Both the position numbers and the translations under genes were made by a program. 64,000 bases of DNA from NCBI GenBank assembly GCA_910579395.1, contig CAJTUC010000018.1, positions 1 to 64,000 of the forward strand. The letters are read 5' to 3'. This stretch comes from an uncultured Lachnospiraceae bacterium (GTDB taxonomy: Bacteria > Bacillota > Clostridia > Lachnospirales > Lachnospiraceae). Shown piece after piece: positions 8,749-17,614 of the stretch; within the stretch, counting starts at the first letter, position 1; each line of letters begins with the position of its first letter. Under the pieces are notes generated by a model. It worked only from the letters and a program-made list of their open reading frames with translations, was not told the origin of the DNA and ran no database searches.

Positions 8749-8805
8749 ACACTCACCAGTCGCTTTGTTTGAATTTCACCTGTTACATTTTTTGAGGATA
8801 TTTTA

Positions 8806-8834
8806 AGAATACATGAACCGCTTTGCTTAGTCAA
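8806..8834 (-). promoter_or_regulatory. Sigma-A-type promoter of relA
   Basis: On the minus strand TTGACT (8829-8834) and TATTCT (8806-8811) are separated by 17 bp. This places the start of transcription about 50 bp upstream of the relA ATG. Confidence 0.7.
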
Positions 8835-9005
8835 TATAAATAATGCCAATTTCTTAGTCTCGACCCGTTTCTGACACCATCAATTTTATTGACGCAGACG
8901 GATATCAATGATACCATTTTAAGAAAAACCGTACGCAATTTTTCATTCATTGCAGCAAATTGTATTCTATATTTTATAGGATATGCGCTGAAATCAGGAA
9001 AGGGA

Positions 9006-11216
9006 ATGAGCGCTCACATGAAGCAGACAGAAATTGATCTTCTGAATTTTGAAAACGATTTATTACAAACGCGAAAAAAACTGAATGACCTGATCTATCA
9101 ATTCTCCCATAATCCGCAGCCACCGGAGAACAATGCCATTTATCAGGAAAAAATTTTTTATCTCGAAACAGAATTAAAGTATATGAATGAGCAGTTCCAA
9201 ATGCTGAAAAACAGACAGCTTCAAGCGCAGAACGCTGCACAGCCTATGCCTGCAGAAATGCGGTCACAACCGCAGATGAACAGCCCACAGCAATCGTTCG
9301 GACAGTATCCGCCGATATCCGGGCACTATTCCCGAAAACCAGAATCCCCGAATCCGGCCGGGCAGTATCCGCCGCCATCGGCCATTGTCCGTCCTGATTC
9401 ACCGCACAAAGACTATGAAAGATTATTCGGCAAAAGTTTCATGGGCATTTTTGCTTCCGTGCTGATTTTTATCAGCCTGATCATATTTGCCACCCTGATG
9501 ATGCCCTATCTGACCGATACGATGAAGCTGCTCGGCCTGTATATCCTAAGCTTCGGGCTGTTAACGGCCGGTTTTCTGCTTTCCCGGAAGAACCCGACGA
9601 ACAGATTCTATCTAGCGGTCATTGGCTGCGGCATCGGTTCGCTGTATATCTCTCTGTTATTAAGCGATCTCTACTTTAAAGTGATCGGAGATATTTTGCT
9701 GTATGCCTTTATTCTGATATGGGCAGTTTTCGTCCGTTATCTGTCCCGCTTAAAAAGCCTTGTCTTCCATGTGATCGGACAGCTCGGCATTTTCATCTCT
9801 ACCATACTGGGCACCGTTCTCTGTGTCCATGACGAAGATATCGCCAAATTCCTTGTATTGACGGTCTTTTATTTTATTTCCGCCGTTGTTTTCTCGAATG
9901 CCGTCTTTTCCGTAAAAGAGAAAAAATTCCTGCCCCATAAGGCTTATGAAGATAATTTCTGTAATCATCTTTTTAAGACCCTGAATCTGCTCGTACTGAC
10001 CATCGGCATTTGCCTTTTGGACATAACGGACATCCGAACCGTGACGATACTTCTCGTCCTGTTATTCATGCTGTCCGAATACTGTTTTTCCTACCGGGAA
10101 GAATGCAGGCATGGCATCGCTTTTCAGCTCCTTACAATTGTCAATTCTTTCCTTTTTCTCTGCCTTTTTCAACAGTTGGAACTTTGGCCGGAAGAGTTTT
10201 CTCCCATACTGGCGTATCTTCTGTACATCGCCTTATTATTTTATATCACGAAAAAAGCTGCCGGATACCGGATCGTTTCGGAAATTTACTGCTTTCTCAT
10301 TCTTTTCCTGAACTGCTATAACAGTTCCGTCATCAGCAGTCACCTTTTTGCCTATCTGACGGCAATTCCATTCATGCTCTATGGCGGACTGAAGCAGAAA
10401 AAGCCTTACCTCTATGCTGGTATCGCCTTTCTGGGAGCCTTTTTTACGCTGGACACCGACCCGGAACACCTGATTATGGCAATTCTTTCCTATGCCGTAT
10501 TCCTATACCTCTGTCCCAAAGTGGATGACCTGTACTTTAAACTGCTCGGTTATCTCATGCTGACGCTTGTCATGATGCCTCTCGTACATGACTGCACCTT
10601 TACCTTCTTCAGACAGCTTGACTTCGAGAAACAGCTTGCAATCGAGTTTATAGGCATCAAAACGAATCTGATCACCTTTTTCGTCATTGCCGCCCTGCAT
10701 TTTATTCTGTCCAAACTGGAATACCTCGGAGCCCAAAAGCCCATCCAGATCATGATGTACTTCATCAACGGCGTGCTGATGTTCGAGGGCTGCCTCTTTC
10801 TATACGATTCCGTCTGGCAGATTCCGCTCATTCTGGTGACAGTACTGTTATTTACGGTCAATTCCGGAAAACTTTTGCAAAAAGATATCCGGACAGGTTA
10901 CTATGTCGCCTTCAAATATACGGCACTGATGGTCTGCATCCTGAACTCCTATGATGCCGCCAGTTATTTTATCAGCATCTGCCTGCTGTTATTCTCCATC
11001 CTGAGCATCATCATCGGCTTCTATAAAAATACGATTACCTTCCGTTTATACGGCCTGATTCTGTCCATGGTCAGCGTCTTTAAATTAATTATGATCGACA
11101 TCAAATACGACAGCACCCTTGAAAACGCCGTCAGCTTCTTCGTCAGCGGCATCCTATGTTTCATCATAAGCTTCCTCTACAACAAGATCGACCACAGCTT
11201 CAAGAAAAATAAATAA
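9006..11216 (+). CDS. Large polytopic membrane protein, DUF2339-like
   Basis: About 736 residues from ATG 9006 (MSAHMKQTEIDLLNFENDLL); purine-rich aggaaaggga precedes it directly, and a second ATG at 9018 is nearly as likely. Residues 1-75 form a predicted coiled coil, 80-150 are rich in Gln, Pro and Ser (QYPPISGHYS, QYPPPSAIV) and look like a flexible linker. From about residue 150 there are some twenty hydrophobic helices with short loops. This order (coiled coil, linker, long membrane array with FYLAVIGCGIGSLYISLLL) resembles the DUF2339 family, whose function is unknown. It is a single-gene unit facing away from relA and followed by a terminator. Confidence 0.65.
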   Translation: MSAHMKQTEIDLLNFENDLLQTRKKLNDLIYQFSHNPQPPENNAIYQEKIFYLETELKYMNEQFQMLKNRQLQAQNAAQPMPAEMRSQPQMNSPQQSFGQYPPISGHYSRKPESPNPAGQYPPPSAIVRPDSPHKDYERLFGKSFMGIFASVLIFISLIIFATLMMPYLTDTMKLLGLYILSFGLLTAGFLLSRKNPTNRFYLAVIGCGIGSLYISLLLSDLYFKVIGDILLYAFILIWAVFVRYLSRLKSLVFHVIGQLGIFISTILGTVLCVHDEDIAKFLVLTVFYFISAVVFSNAVFSVKEKKFLPHKAYEDNFCNHLFKTLNLLVLTIGICLLDITDIRTVTILLVLLFMLSEYCFSYREECRHGIAFQLLTIVNSFLFLCLFQQLELWPEEFSPILAYLLYIALLFYITKKAAGYRIVSEIYCFLILFLNCYNSSVISSHLFAYLTAIPFMLYGGLKQKKPYLYAGIAFLGAFFTLDTDPEHLIMAILSYAVFLYLCPKVDDLYFKLLGYLMLTLVMMPLVHDCTFTFFRQLDFEKQLAIEFIGIKTNLITFFVIAALHFILSKLEYLGAQKPIQIMMYFINGVLMFEGCLFLYDSVWQIPLILVTVLLFTVNSGKLLQKDIRTGYYVAFKYTALMVCILNSYDAASYFISICLLLFSILSIIIGFYKNTITFRLYGLILSMVSVFKLIMIDIKYDSTLENAVSFFVSGILCFIISFLYNKIDHSFKKNK

Positions 11217-11240
11217 AAGAGGAGTATAAAAAAAAGAAAA

Positions 11241-11276
11241 GAGACACCGGCAAACGCCTGTGTCCCTTGCTTTTTT
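11241..11276 (+). terminator. Terminator after the DUF2339-like gene
   Basis: gagacaccggc and gcctgtgtccc pair with one internal mismatch around an aaac loop, and a run of six T follows within 5 nt on the plus strand. Confidence 0.75.
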
Positions 11277-11284
11277 GATATCCC

Positions 11285-11333
11285 GTACAATTTGCCCCGG
11301 CAAATTGTACCGTTTTAATTTGCGAAGCAAATT
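11285..11333. repeat. Two palindromes downstream of groL
   Basis: GTACAATTTGCC-CC-GGCAAATTGTAC (11285-11310) is a perfect 12-bp inverted repeat. aatttgc-gaa-gcaaatt (11317-11333) is a second with a related sequence, so the arms of the two can also cross-pair. They lie between the stop of groL and the end of the convergent gene and probably end or protect the groESL transcript, though no T-run follows on the minus strand. Confidence 0.5.
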
Positions 11334-11341
11334 TAAACTTT

Positions 11342-12967
11342 TTACATCATCCCGCCCATTCCAGCGCCGCCTGCAGGCATTGCGGGTTCTGCTTCTTTGA
11401 TATTGGCAACGACTGATTCAGTCGTCAGCAGTGTGGATGCAACACTCGTCGCATTCTGCAATGCGCTTCTGGAAACCTTTGCCGGATCCAGAATACCAGC
11501 ATCTACCATATCAACATATTCTTCTTTCAGTGCATCGAAGCCGACTCCGACATTGGACTCTCTTACCTTGCTGATGATAACGGAGCCTTCCAGTCCTGCA
11601 TTGGCTACAATATGATAAAGCGGAGATTCCAGCGCCTTCAATACGATCTGCGCACCTGTCTTCTCGTCACCTTCCAGCGTATCCGCCAGTTTGGAAACTT
11701 CCTTGGAAGCATGGATATATGCGGAGCCGCCGCCTGCGATGATACCTTCCTCTACTGCTGCTCTTGTTGCTGCAAGGGCATCTTCCAGACGAAGCTTTGC
11801 TTCTTTCATTTCGGTTTCTGTCGCTGCGCCGACACGGATAACTGCAACACCGCCTGCCAGCTTTGCGAGACGTTCCTGTAATTTTTCTTTGTCAAAATCA
11901 GATGTTGTCTCTTCAATCTGCTTTTTAATCTGACCGATTCTCGCCTCAATCGCTGCCTTGTCGCCTTCGCCGTCAACGATAACGGTATTTTCTTTCTGAA
12001 CTTTTACAGACTTCGCACGTCCGAGCTGATCCATCGTGGCATCCTTTAATTCCAGACCGAGTTCGGAACTGATGACCTGACCACCTGTCAAAATAGCGAT
12101 ATCCTCTAACATTGCTTTTCTTCTGTCGCCATAGCCGGGTGCTTTCACAGCCACAACATTGAACGTACCACGCAGTTTGTTGACGATCAGAGTTGTCAGT
12201 GCTTCTCCTTCTACATCTTCTGCGATGATCAGAAGTTTTGCGCCGGACTGTACGATCTGCTCCAGAATCGGAAGGATTTCCTGAATATTGGAAATTTTCT
12301 TATCTGTGATCAGGATGTAAGGATTTTCCAGCGTTGCTTCCATCTTATCCATATCCGTTGCCATATAGGCGGAAATATATCCTCTGTCGAACTGCATACC
12401 TTCTACCAGGTCCAGTTCTGTCAGCATTGTCTTGCTCTCCTCGATTGTGATCACACCGTCACCGGATACTTTTTCCATTGCATCCGCTACAAGCTGGCCA
12501 ACTTCTTCATCGCCTGCGGAAATCGCCGCTACCCTTGCGATATGTTCCTTGCCGTTTACCTTGGAACTCATTTTAGCGATTGCATCTACCGCAACATCCG
12601 TCGCCTTCTTCATACCTTTTCTCAGGATGATCGGGTTCGCACCTGCTGCCAGATTCTTCATACCGGCATTTACCATAGCCTGTGCCAGAACCGTCGCTGT
12701 CGTTGTGCCGTCACCGGCTACATCGTTTGTCTTGGTCGCTACTTCTTTTACAAGCTGTGCGCCCATGTTCTCAAAAGCATCTTCCAGTTCGATTTCCTTT
12801 GCAATCGTAACGCCGTCGTTCGTAATAAGCGGTGCGCCATAGGATTTATCCAGAACAACATTCCGGCCTTTCGGTCCGAGTGTTACTCTTACTGTATCTG
12901 TCAGTTTATTTACGCCAGCTTCCAAAGCGGCTCTCGCTTCTGCTCCATATTTGATTTCCTTTGCCAT
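11342..12967 (-). CDS. groL: Chaperonin GroEL (60 kDa)
   Basis: 541 residues starting MAKEIKYGAEARAALEAG, with the ATP-binding DGTTTATVLAQAMV near residue 87, the apical domain and the C-terminal glycine-methionine tail (AGMGGMM). It forms the double-ring folding chamber that works with GroES and ATP in the cytoplasm. It follows groS by 35 bp with ggagg ahead of the ATG, so both are read from one transcript under the CIRCE operator at 13389-13415. Confidence 0.99.
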   Translation of the reverse strand: MAKEIKYGAEARAALEAGVNKLTDTVRVTLGPKGRNVVLDKSYGAPLITNDGVTIAKEIELEDAFENMGAQLVKEVATKTNDVAGDGTTTATVLAQAMVNAGMKNLAAGANPIILRKGMKKATDVAVDAIAKMSSKVNGKEHIARVAAISAGDEEVGQLVADAMEKVSGDGVITIEESKTMLTELDLVEGMQFDRGYISAYMATDMDKMEATLENPYILITDKKISNIQEILPILEQIVQSGAKLLIIAEDVEGEALTTLIVNKLRGTFNVVAVKAPGYGDRRKAMLEDIAILTGGQVISSELGLELKDATMDQLGRAKSVKVQKENTVIVDGEGDKAAIEARIGQIKKQIEETTSDFDKEKLQERLAKLAGGVAVIRVGAATETEMKEAKLRLEDALAATRAAVEEGIIAGGGSAYIHASKEVSKLADTLEGDEKTGAQIVLKALESPLYHIVANAGLEGSVIISKVRESNVGVGFDALKEEYVDMVDAGILDPAKVSRSALQNATSVASTLLTTESVVANIKEAEPAMPAGGAGMGGMM

Positions 12968-13002
12968 GATAAATCTTCCTCCTGAATTTATTTTTATTCT
13001 TC

Positions 13003-13287
13003 TTACTCTACGACTGCAAGAATATCATTCTGTCTTACGATGATATATTCTTCTTCCTCAATTTTTACTTCCGTTCCGGAATATTTGGAATAGATGACCT
13101 GATCGCCGACCTTTACTTCCATTTTTACTTCCTTGCCGTCTACCACGCCGCCCGGTCCTACTGCGATAACTTCTGCCTGCTGCGGTTTCTCCTTGCTCTG
13201 TCCCGGAAGAACGATGCCCGATTTGGTCGTCTCCTCAGCTACTAACTGTTTCAATACAACTCTGTCGCCAAGTGGTACTAATTTCAT
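13003..13287 (-). CDS. groS: Co-chaperonin GroES (10 kDa)
   Basis: 94 residues, the normal length: MKLVPLGDRVVLKQL at the N-terminus, the mobile loop EETTKSGIVLPGQSKEKPQ and the C-terminal YIIVRQNDILAVVE. GroES caps the GroEL ring during folding. An aaggagg lies 8 nt before the ATG. First gene of the HrcA-regulated groESL operon. Confidence 0.98.
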   Translation of the reverse strand: MKLVPLGDRVVLKQLVAEETTKSGIVLPGQSKEKPQQAEVIAVGPGGVVDGKEVKMEVKVGDQVIYSKYSGTEVKIEEEEYIIVRQNDILAVVE

Positions 13288-13388
13288 ATTTTCTGCCTCC
13301 TTAATATAATGTTCCTTTTCTTTTACGACCGTTGCATATGCTTTACATATGCTTCATTTTATGCGGCCGCCATCCTTTTGTTGTTCTG

Positions 13389-13415
13389 TTAGCACTCAAT
13401 CATGTCGAGTGCTAA
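13389..13415 (-). promoter_or_regulatory. CIRCE operator of groESL
   Basis: TTAGCACTC-N9-GAGTGCTAA is a perfect match to the CIRCE inverted repeat bound by the heat-shock repressor HrcA. It sits between the promoter at 13427-13455 and groS, so it would block transcription or occupy the leader. Confidence 0.97.
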
Positions 13416-13426
13416 TCGTTAAGCAT

Positions 13427-13455
13427 ATATTAGTTTTATCACTATCACTTTGCAA
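13427..13455 (-). promoter_or_regulatory. Promoter of groESL
   Basis: Minus-strand TTGCAA (13450-13455) and TAATAT (13427-13432) are 17 bp apart and sit directly before the CIRCE site, the usual arrangement of HrcA-controlled vegetative promoters. The rest of 13456-13583 is A+T-rich and shows nothing else. Confidence 0.75.
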
Positions 13456-13583
13456 GCGTAAACAAAGTACTATTTCTGTTTTTTTCATATAATTATCTCT
13501 TGTTTTCTTCCATTATCTCCTATTTTCTTATCATCTCCCAAAAAATAGAATTTAATACTTTTTTTAGAATTTACCATTATTGA

Positions 13584-13620
13584 CACAAAAATACCGGACC
13601 ACTCGATTTAAACGGCCCGG
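13584..13620 (-). terminator. Terminator of the GGDEF-like gene
   Basis: On the minus strand ccgggcc and ggtccgg form a stem around a 13-nt loop and are followed by tattttt. It lies about 25 bp after the stop of the gene at 13644. Confidence 0.7.
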
Positions 13621-13643
13621 CATCCTTTTCTTCTGTGTCATTA

Positions 13644-14588
13644 TCACGCCTCTTCCGGCGTCTGTTTTTTCTTTTCCAGCCGCGCACGGTACCCCGGCGC
13701 ATTTTTTATATCAAACTTATTATTGAACATCTCATATTCGGCATCCGCCAGTTTATCCGTAATTTTTTCTTCCACATTCGTCTTATAAACAATGCCGCAG
13801 GCCACAGAAGGCGCAAGTTTTTCATCTTCAAAAGCGAGGCATGCCGCCTGTACTCTGCTGCAGTAACCTTCCGCTTCGCCATCCTCCGCCACCGGTATCA
13901 GCACGATGAATACATCGCCGTCCACACGTCCGATCACATAGTCCGACTTCGCTTCCTTCTGTAAAAATCCGGCTATCGTCCTGATCAGACGGTCGCTCTC
14001 CTCGTCACCGAAATGGTCGTTGACATATTTCCAATCGTTGATATTGGCATTGATGACCGCGACCGGAACGACCTCGGAATCATCCATTGCCCTCATGCGC
14101 TCTTCAAAATAAAATTTATGGTAAACACCGGTCAACGCATCTTCTGTCTCTCCGTTCACCGTCTGGATATGCTTCTCACCCAGTTTTTCTTCCAGTTCAT
14201 CCATATAAATAGCGTACTCTCTATGACGGTAGGCCTCCTCACCAAGACAGGAAAACATCTTTACTTCCGCATCCAGCATATCTTCCACGACCTGCTCTTT
14301 GCCCGCCTCCACGCCGTCCATCTTCACATAAAGATGCGCTATCGTCCGGTTGCAGACCCGTACTTTTTTCCCCGGTTCTCCGACTACGTCCGGCAAAAAA
14401 CCGGCAAAATTCCCGACAGAAACGACCTTCTCCCCGTGTCTGTCCGTCAGCAGAAGCTCCGCCCCCGTTATTGCCGCAAGCGCTTTCAAATGTTCTCTTA
14501 AAGAGTCCACCGGATACAGATTATCCATCGCATAATTCTTAATGTTCTCTTTGATTCTCTTTTCAAAAGGAACCGCTCCATACTCCAT
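13644..14588 (-). CDS. GGDEF-domain protein with degenerate active site
   Basis: 314 residues from ATG 14588. The C-terminal 170 residues follow the GGDEF fold: DALTGVYHKFYFEERM at its start, then VINANINDWKYVNDHFGDEESD and YVIGRVDGDVFIVLIP. The signature GG[DE]EF is DGDVF here, and the catalytic acidic residue is Val, so diguanylate cyclase activity is doubtful; it may bind nucleotide or act as a partner. The N-terminal 140 residues (AAITGAELLLTDRHGEKVVS; VCNRTIAHLYVKM) resemble a small-ligand sensor of the PocR/GAF kind. The start used is the second in-frame ATG (first at 14600), 13 nt after agaaagg. It has its own terminator and a repeat-derived leader. Confidence 0.75.
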   Translation of the reverse strand: MEYGAVPFEKRIKENIKNYAMDNLYPVDSLREHLKALAAITGAELLLTDRHGEKVVSVGNFAGFLPDVVGEPGKKVRVCNRTIAHLYVKMDGVEAGKEQVVEDMLDAEVKMFSCLGEEAYRHREYAIYMDELEEKLGEKHIQTVNGETEDALTGVYHKFYFEERMRAMDDSEVVPVAVINANINDWKYVNDHFGDEESDRLIRTIAGFLQKEAKSDYVIGRVDGDVFIVLIPVAEDGEAEGYCSRVQAACLAFEDEKLAPSVACGIVYKTNVEEKITDKLADAEYEMFNNKFDIKNAPGYRARLEKKKQTPEEA

Positions 14589-14676
14589 ACCAATAACCAT
14601 GCCTTTCTCTCAGCCTGCGAACTTTGGGCCGCAGGCGCAAATTCGCGGTTGAAAAAATCTCTGATTTTTCAACCTG
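14589..14676 (-). repeat. Dispersed leader repeat, copy B (reference copy)
   Basis: Minus-strand order: hairpin ttgaaaaatc..gattttttcaa, then gcctgcg/cgcaggc hairpin, then gagagaaagg-catggttattggt-ATG. This is the most complete copy of a family also found at 2399-2518, 39934-40027, 43814-43860 and, as fragments, at 5531, 50726 and 61090. The rest of 14677-14909 holds an inverted repeat tactcct/aggagta (14792-14815) of unknown role. Confidence 0.65.
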
Positions 14677-14909
14677 TATATCTCTCCTATCCCCATTGAT
14701 GCTATTTCAAATCTGCATTTAGTATACCTTTTTTATGAACATTTGTCCAGCAGGAACCGCCCGCACATATCATATACGGAAATTCTGAAAAAGTACTCCT
14801 AAAATACTACCAGAAGGAGTATGGTATTTTTCAGGTTTTCATTGTAAAGTTATCTTGTAAATACAATCGTGCACTTTATAAAAACATGCACATTAAAAGG
14901 AGGGTCCTT

Positions 14910-15416
14910 ATGTATTTTGTTTCTATCATCGCTATCGTCTTCGTCACGGCCATTTTAACCTTTTCGGTATCCATCCAGAGTTTTATCGATCTGCCGAGCC
15001 TGCTGTTAGTCCTGCTGCTCGCAGTCCCCATCCTGATCTCCTCCGGGCTTTTCAGAGACTTTAACAATGCCTTCCGCATTGCACTCAGCAAAAAGGAAAA
15101 CAACAGCCTGATTGAGATCAAGCGGGCGCTGGAAGTCATCAATATGATGATCCGGGCTTTTCTGTGCATCGGCCTTTTTCTGTTTCTGGTATCGATGATC
15201 ACAGTGCTCCACATGCTGGCTACACCCGAAAGCCTGGGACCATCCCTTTCCGTTTCCTTATTATGTTTCATCTATGGAACGGCAATGGCTCTTCTTCTGC
15301 TCCCCATCAAGGCTATTTTACAGGTTCGCATCATCGAATTTATGCCGGAACAGGAAAATGAAATTCCAAGGGAAAAAGAAAAAGATATACAGGAAGAAAA
15401 TGCGGAAACCGAATAA
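14910..15416 (+). CDS. Short MotA-like membrane protein
   Basis: 168 residues from ATG 14910, which has aaaaggaggg 6 nt ahead. The start MYFVSIIAIVFV leads to a helix, then SFIDLPSLLLVLLLAVPILI, and near the end SLGPSLSVSLLCFIYGTAMA followed by LLLLPIKAIL. The first matches the 'F[IV]D.PSL.IV' stretch and the second the 'LGP..AVALL.T.YG..LAN...LP' stretch of MotA, the proton-channel subunit of the flagellar stator. It is about 90 residues shorter than MotA because the large cytoplasmic loop with the torque-generating charges is nearly absent, and no motB follows. Probably a MotA-derived protein with another role. It is followed after 26 bp by the membrane LuxR-type gene, which has the same helix plan. 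Confidence 0.7.
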   Translation: MYFVSIIAIVFVTAILTFSVSIQSFIDLPSLLLVLLLAVPILISSGLFRDFNNAFRIALSKKENNSLIEIKRALEVINMMIRAFLCIGLFLFLVSMITVLHMLATPESLGPSLSVSLLCFIYGTAMALLLLPIKAILQVRIIEFMPEQENEIPREKEKDIQEENAETE

Positions 15417-15442
15417 AGAGTGGGTCAAATGGGGGAATAACT

Positions 15443-16087
15443 ATGAAAAATGTCACAAGAGCTGCTGCTGTATTTCTCTACATTGTCATGTTATCATTTT
15501 TATTACACTTCGAGCTGACGCAGCTGTTTGACATCAGGCAGCTGTGCCTCGTCCTGTTCGGAACGTTCCTGCTCTTCCTGCCGGGTTTCAGGCGCGGAGA
15601 AGACAGACAGAGCTACGCCGGCCAGCTTTCATCCTGCGCACTTTTTGCAAGCTACATCCAGACATTCATCCTGCTTTTTTCCGTTCTGTCAGCAGAGACC
15701 CGGCAGGAGCATCTATTGAGAGAGATTGCCCTAAGCTGCCGCCCTGTTCTGTACGGTATCTGTCTATGGGGTATTTTTTCAATCGAACGCAAAGAGCCTT
15801 CAAAAGATAAGGAAATACCGGAAAAAGTCCCAACACAGACACCCATTCCAGAACAAACGGAAAAAAGAACCTGCATGACCGCAACGGAAACTTTCGAAGC
15901 TTACCGGAAACTTGGATTGACGAACAGAGAAGCAGAGCTTTCCATACTCATCGAACAGGGCTTTCGTAACGCTGAAATAGCCGCAGAACTGAACATTTCT
16001 GAAACGACGGTCAAAAAACATATTGCAAATATCTTTGAAAAACTGGAAGTAAGTAAACGGGAACAGATTAAAGAAAAACTTTTTTAA
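15443..16087 (+). CDS. Membrane-anchored LuxR-type transcription regulator
   Basis: 214 residues. Residues 1-115 contain four hydrophobic segments (AAVFLYIVMLSFLLHF; LFDIRQLCLVLFGTFLLFLP; SSCALFASYIQTFILLFSV; PVLYGICLWGIFS). A charged linker (KEPSKDKEIPEKVPTQTPI) follows, then a LuxR/GerE helix-turn-helix: LTNREAELSILIEQGFRNAE and IAAELNISETTVKKHIANIF. The second segment resembles the MotA 'FD...L.LV..GT' stretch and the spacing of helices equals that of the gene upstream, so the sensor part may be a MotA-like domain. It probably regulates transcription from the membrane; flagellin 380 bp away is an obvious candidate. No receiver domain, so not a standard response regulator. Confidence 0.75.
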   Translation: MKNVTRAAAVFLYIVMLSFLLHFELTQLFDIRQLCLVLFGTFLLFLPGFRRGEDRQSYAGQLSSCALFASYIQTFILLFSVLSAETRQEHLLREIALSCRPVLYGICLWGIFSIERKEPSKDKEIPEKVPTQTPIPEQTEKRTCMTATETFEAYRKLGLTNREAELSILIEQGFRNAEIAAELNISETTVKKHIANIFEKLEVSKREQIKEKLF

Positions 16088-16400
16088 AAGCGGCCAAAAA
16101 CAACATCCTGACCAATATCCTTCTTATAAAGAGCAGTTCAGGGAAACTTTATACAACAGAAAATTCATTGAGGAAAACATGGCGACAGCCATCGAGGAGA
16201 ATGGTTTCATTAAAAAAGGATACTACTGCATATGGAGAAAAGCATGTCATTTTATTAAAAATATACATAGAGCGGCATTTTCAAGAAGCTTCTGGAACTG
16301 GAAATCACGGAAAATCAATAAAGAAACATTGCCGGGAAATCAGCCGCACCCCCTTCGGGAATGCGGCCGATTTGGCAATACACGCTGCAATGAACTCTGA
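16086..16400 (+). pseudogene. Possible gene remnant before flagellin
   Basis: A plus-strand frame without a proper start runs through HPDQYPSYKEQFRETLYNRK and FIEENMATAIEENGFIKKGY, which read like genuine protein, then becomes low in quality (RSFWNWKSRKINKETL). An ATG at 16179 has gagga at unsuitable spacing. It may be the broken remains of a gene between the LuxR-type regulator and flagellin. Otherwise 16088-16465 holds a hairpin gccgca/tgcggc near 16340-16370 and no recognised gene. Confidence 0.3.
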
Positions 16401-16465
16401 AAAAACATATATCACGGTACTTACTTGACCATTTTCTGTACCACTTTGATTTACTGCCGTGAAGA

Positions 16466-17545
16466 TTATCCAAGCAGCGACAGCGCCAGCTGATTGCTCT
16501 GATTTGCCTGGGACAGCATGGACGTACCAGCCTGCTGTAAAATGCTGTTGTTCGAGTATTTGACCATCTCGGTAGCGATATCCGTATCACGAATCGCGGA
16601 TTCAGCCGATGTGGTGTTCTCAACGATGTTGTCCAGGTTGTTGATCGTATGTTCGAGCCTGTTCTGAATTGCACCAAGGTCGGAACGCTGCTGGGATACT
16701 AAGGACAATGCCCCCTTGACGAATGCGTTCAGAGAGTTGAAATCCTGTGCTGTAGCAACTCTGTCAGCAGCACCGGGAACAAGTCTCATAAATGTATTCA
16801 TGATCTTTATAGCCAAGTCACTATTAAGAGTTTTTGTATTATAACCAGTCTCACTGATTACCTTCCATGTCTGCACAGTATTAGTTGATGCACTGCCGAT
16901 AATTCCCGTTGTCTTTTTATCTGCGGTTGCATCTGTTTTTCCTGTAGTCGTTACCAACTTATAAGTTGACAATGTACCCTTAACTTTACCCGATGTCAGA
17001 TTTCTAAAAGTAACCTTTGTATACAGCTTAGTGTTAATATTATTAGCAAGACCGAACATACTCATATTCGCAATGCTGATATTGATATGCTGACCAGCCT
17101 CTGCACCGACCTGAAGCCCTTTGATAAAGGAACCATCTAACAGATTCATCTCATTGAAAGTCGTCGTGCTCTGAACACGGTCAATTTCACTCATCAGCTG
17201 TCCGATTTCAGCCTGAATGGATGCGCGGTCTGTTGTCGTAAGCGTTCCGTTCTCACCCTTAACAGCCAGCTCGTTCATTCTCTGTAACATATCCTGAACT
17301 TCCGCCAGTGCGCCTTCTGCTGTCTGCACGGTAGAGATACCATCCTGTGCGTTTGCAGATGCCTGTGTAAGACCTCTGATCTGACGTCTCATCTTCTCGG
17401 AAATCGCAAGACCCGCTGCATCGTCCGCTGCGCGGTTGATCTTATAACCGGAAGACAGTCTTTCTGTTGATTTTGCCTGTGCACTTGTTGTAAGACCAAG
17501 CATTCTGTTAGAATTCATCGCTGTAATGTTGTGTTGTACTACCAT
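16466..17545 (-). CDS. fliC: Flagellin
   Basis: 359 residues. The D0/D1 N-terminal region is textbook flagellin (MVVQHNITAMNSNRMLG; ERLSSGYKINRAADDAAGLA; TVQTAEGALAEVQDMLQRMN), and so is the C-terminus (DLGAIQNRLEHTINNLDN; MVKYSNNSILQQAGTSMLSQ; ANQSNQLALSLLG). The central part (about 180-265) is Thr/Lys-rich and short, the variable surface domain. It forms the flagellar filament after export by the flagellar type III system. A sigma-28 promoter stands at 17582-17608, and the leader contains aaaGGAtt and aaGGAgg, two GGA motifs of the kind CsrA binds. csrA lies directly upstream on the same strand. Confidence 0.97.
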   Translation of the reverse strand: MVVQHNITAMNSNRMLGLTTSAQAKSTERLSSGYKINRAADDAAGLAISEKMRRQIRGLTQASANAQDGISTVQTAEGALAEVQDMLQRMNELAVKGENGTLTTTDRASIQAEIGQLMSEIDRVQSTTTFNEMNLLDGSFIKGLQVGAEAGQHINISIANMSMFGLANNINTKLYTKVTFRNLTSGKVKGTLSTYKLVTTTGKTDATADKKTTGIIGSASTNTVQTWKVISETGYNTKTLNSDLAIKIMNTFMRLVPGAADRVATAQDFNSLNAFVKGALSLVSQQRSDLGAIQNRLEHTINNLDNIVENTTSAESAIRDTDIATEMVKYSNNSILQQAGTSMLSQANQSNQLALSLLG

Positions 17546-17581
17546 ATAGTTACCTCCTTGTTTTGTGCCGCCGCAAATCCT

Positions 17582-17608
17582 TTTACGGCATTGTTAATAA
17601 ATTTTTTA
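17582..17608 (-). promoter_or_regulatory. Sigma-28 (SigD) promoter of flagellin
   Basis: On the minus strand TAAA (17605-17608), 15 bp, then GCCGTAAA (17582-17589) matches the flagellar sigma consensus TAAA-N15-GCCGATAA at 10 of 12 positions. It lies about 37 bp upstream of the flagellin ATG. Confidence 0.85.
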
Positions 17609-17614
17609 TAATAA

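Noticed and set aside
8889..9005. Upstream extension of the DUF2339-like protein to 8889
   Set aside because: The added 39 residues start at an in-frame ATG-like codon without ribosome site and probably belong to the promoter region.
16466..17545. Flagellin central part as a site of a second invertible segment
   Set aside because: No inverted repeats were found flanking or inside the gene.
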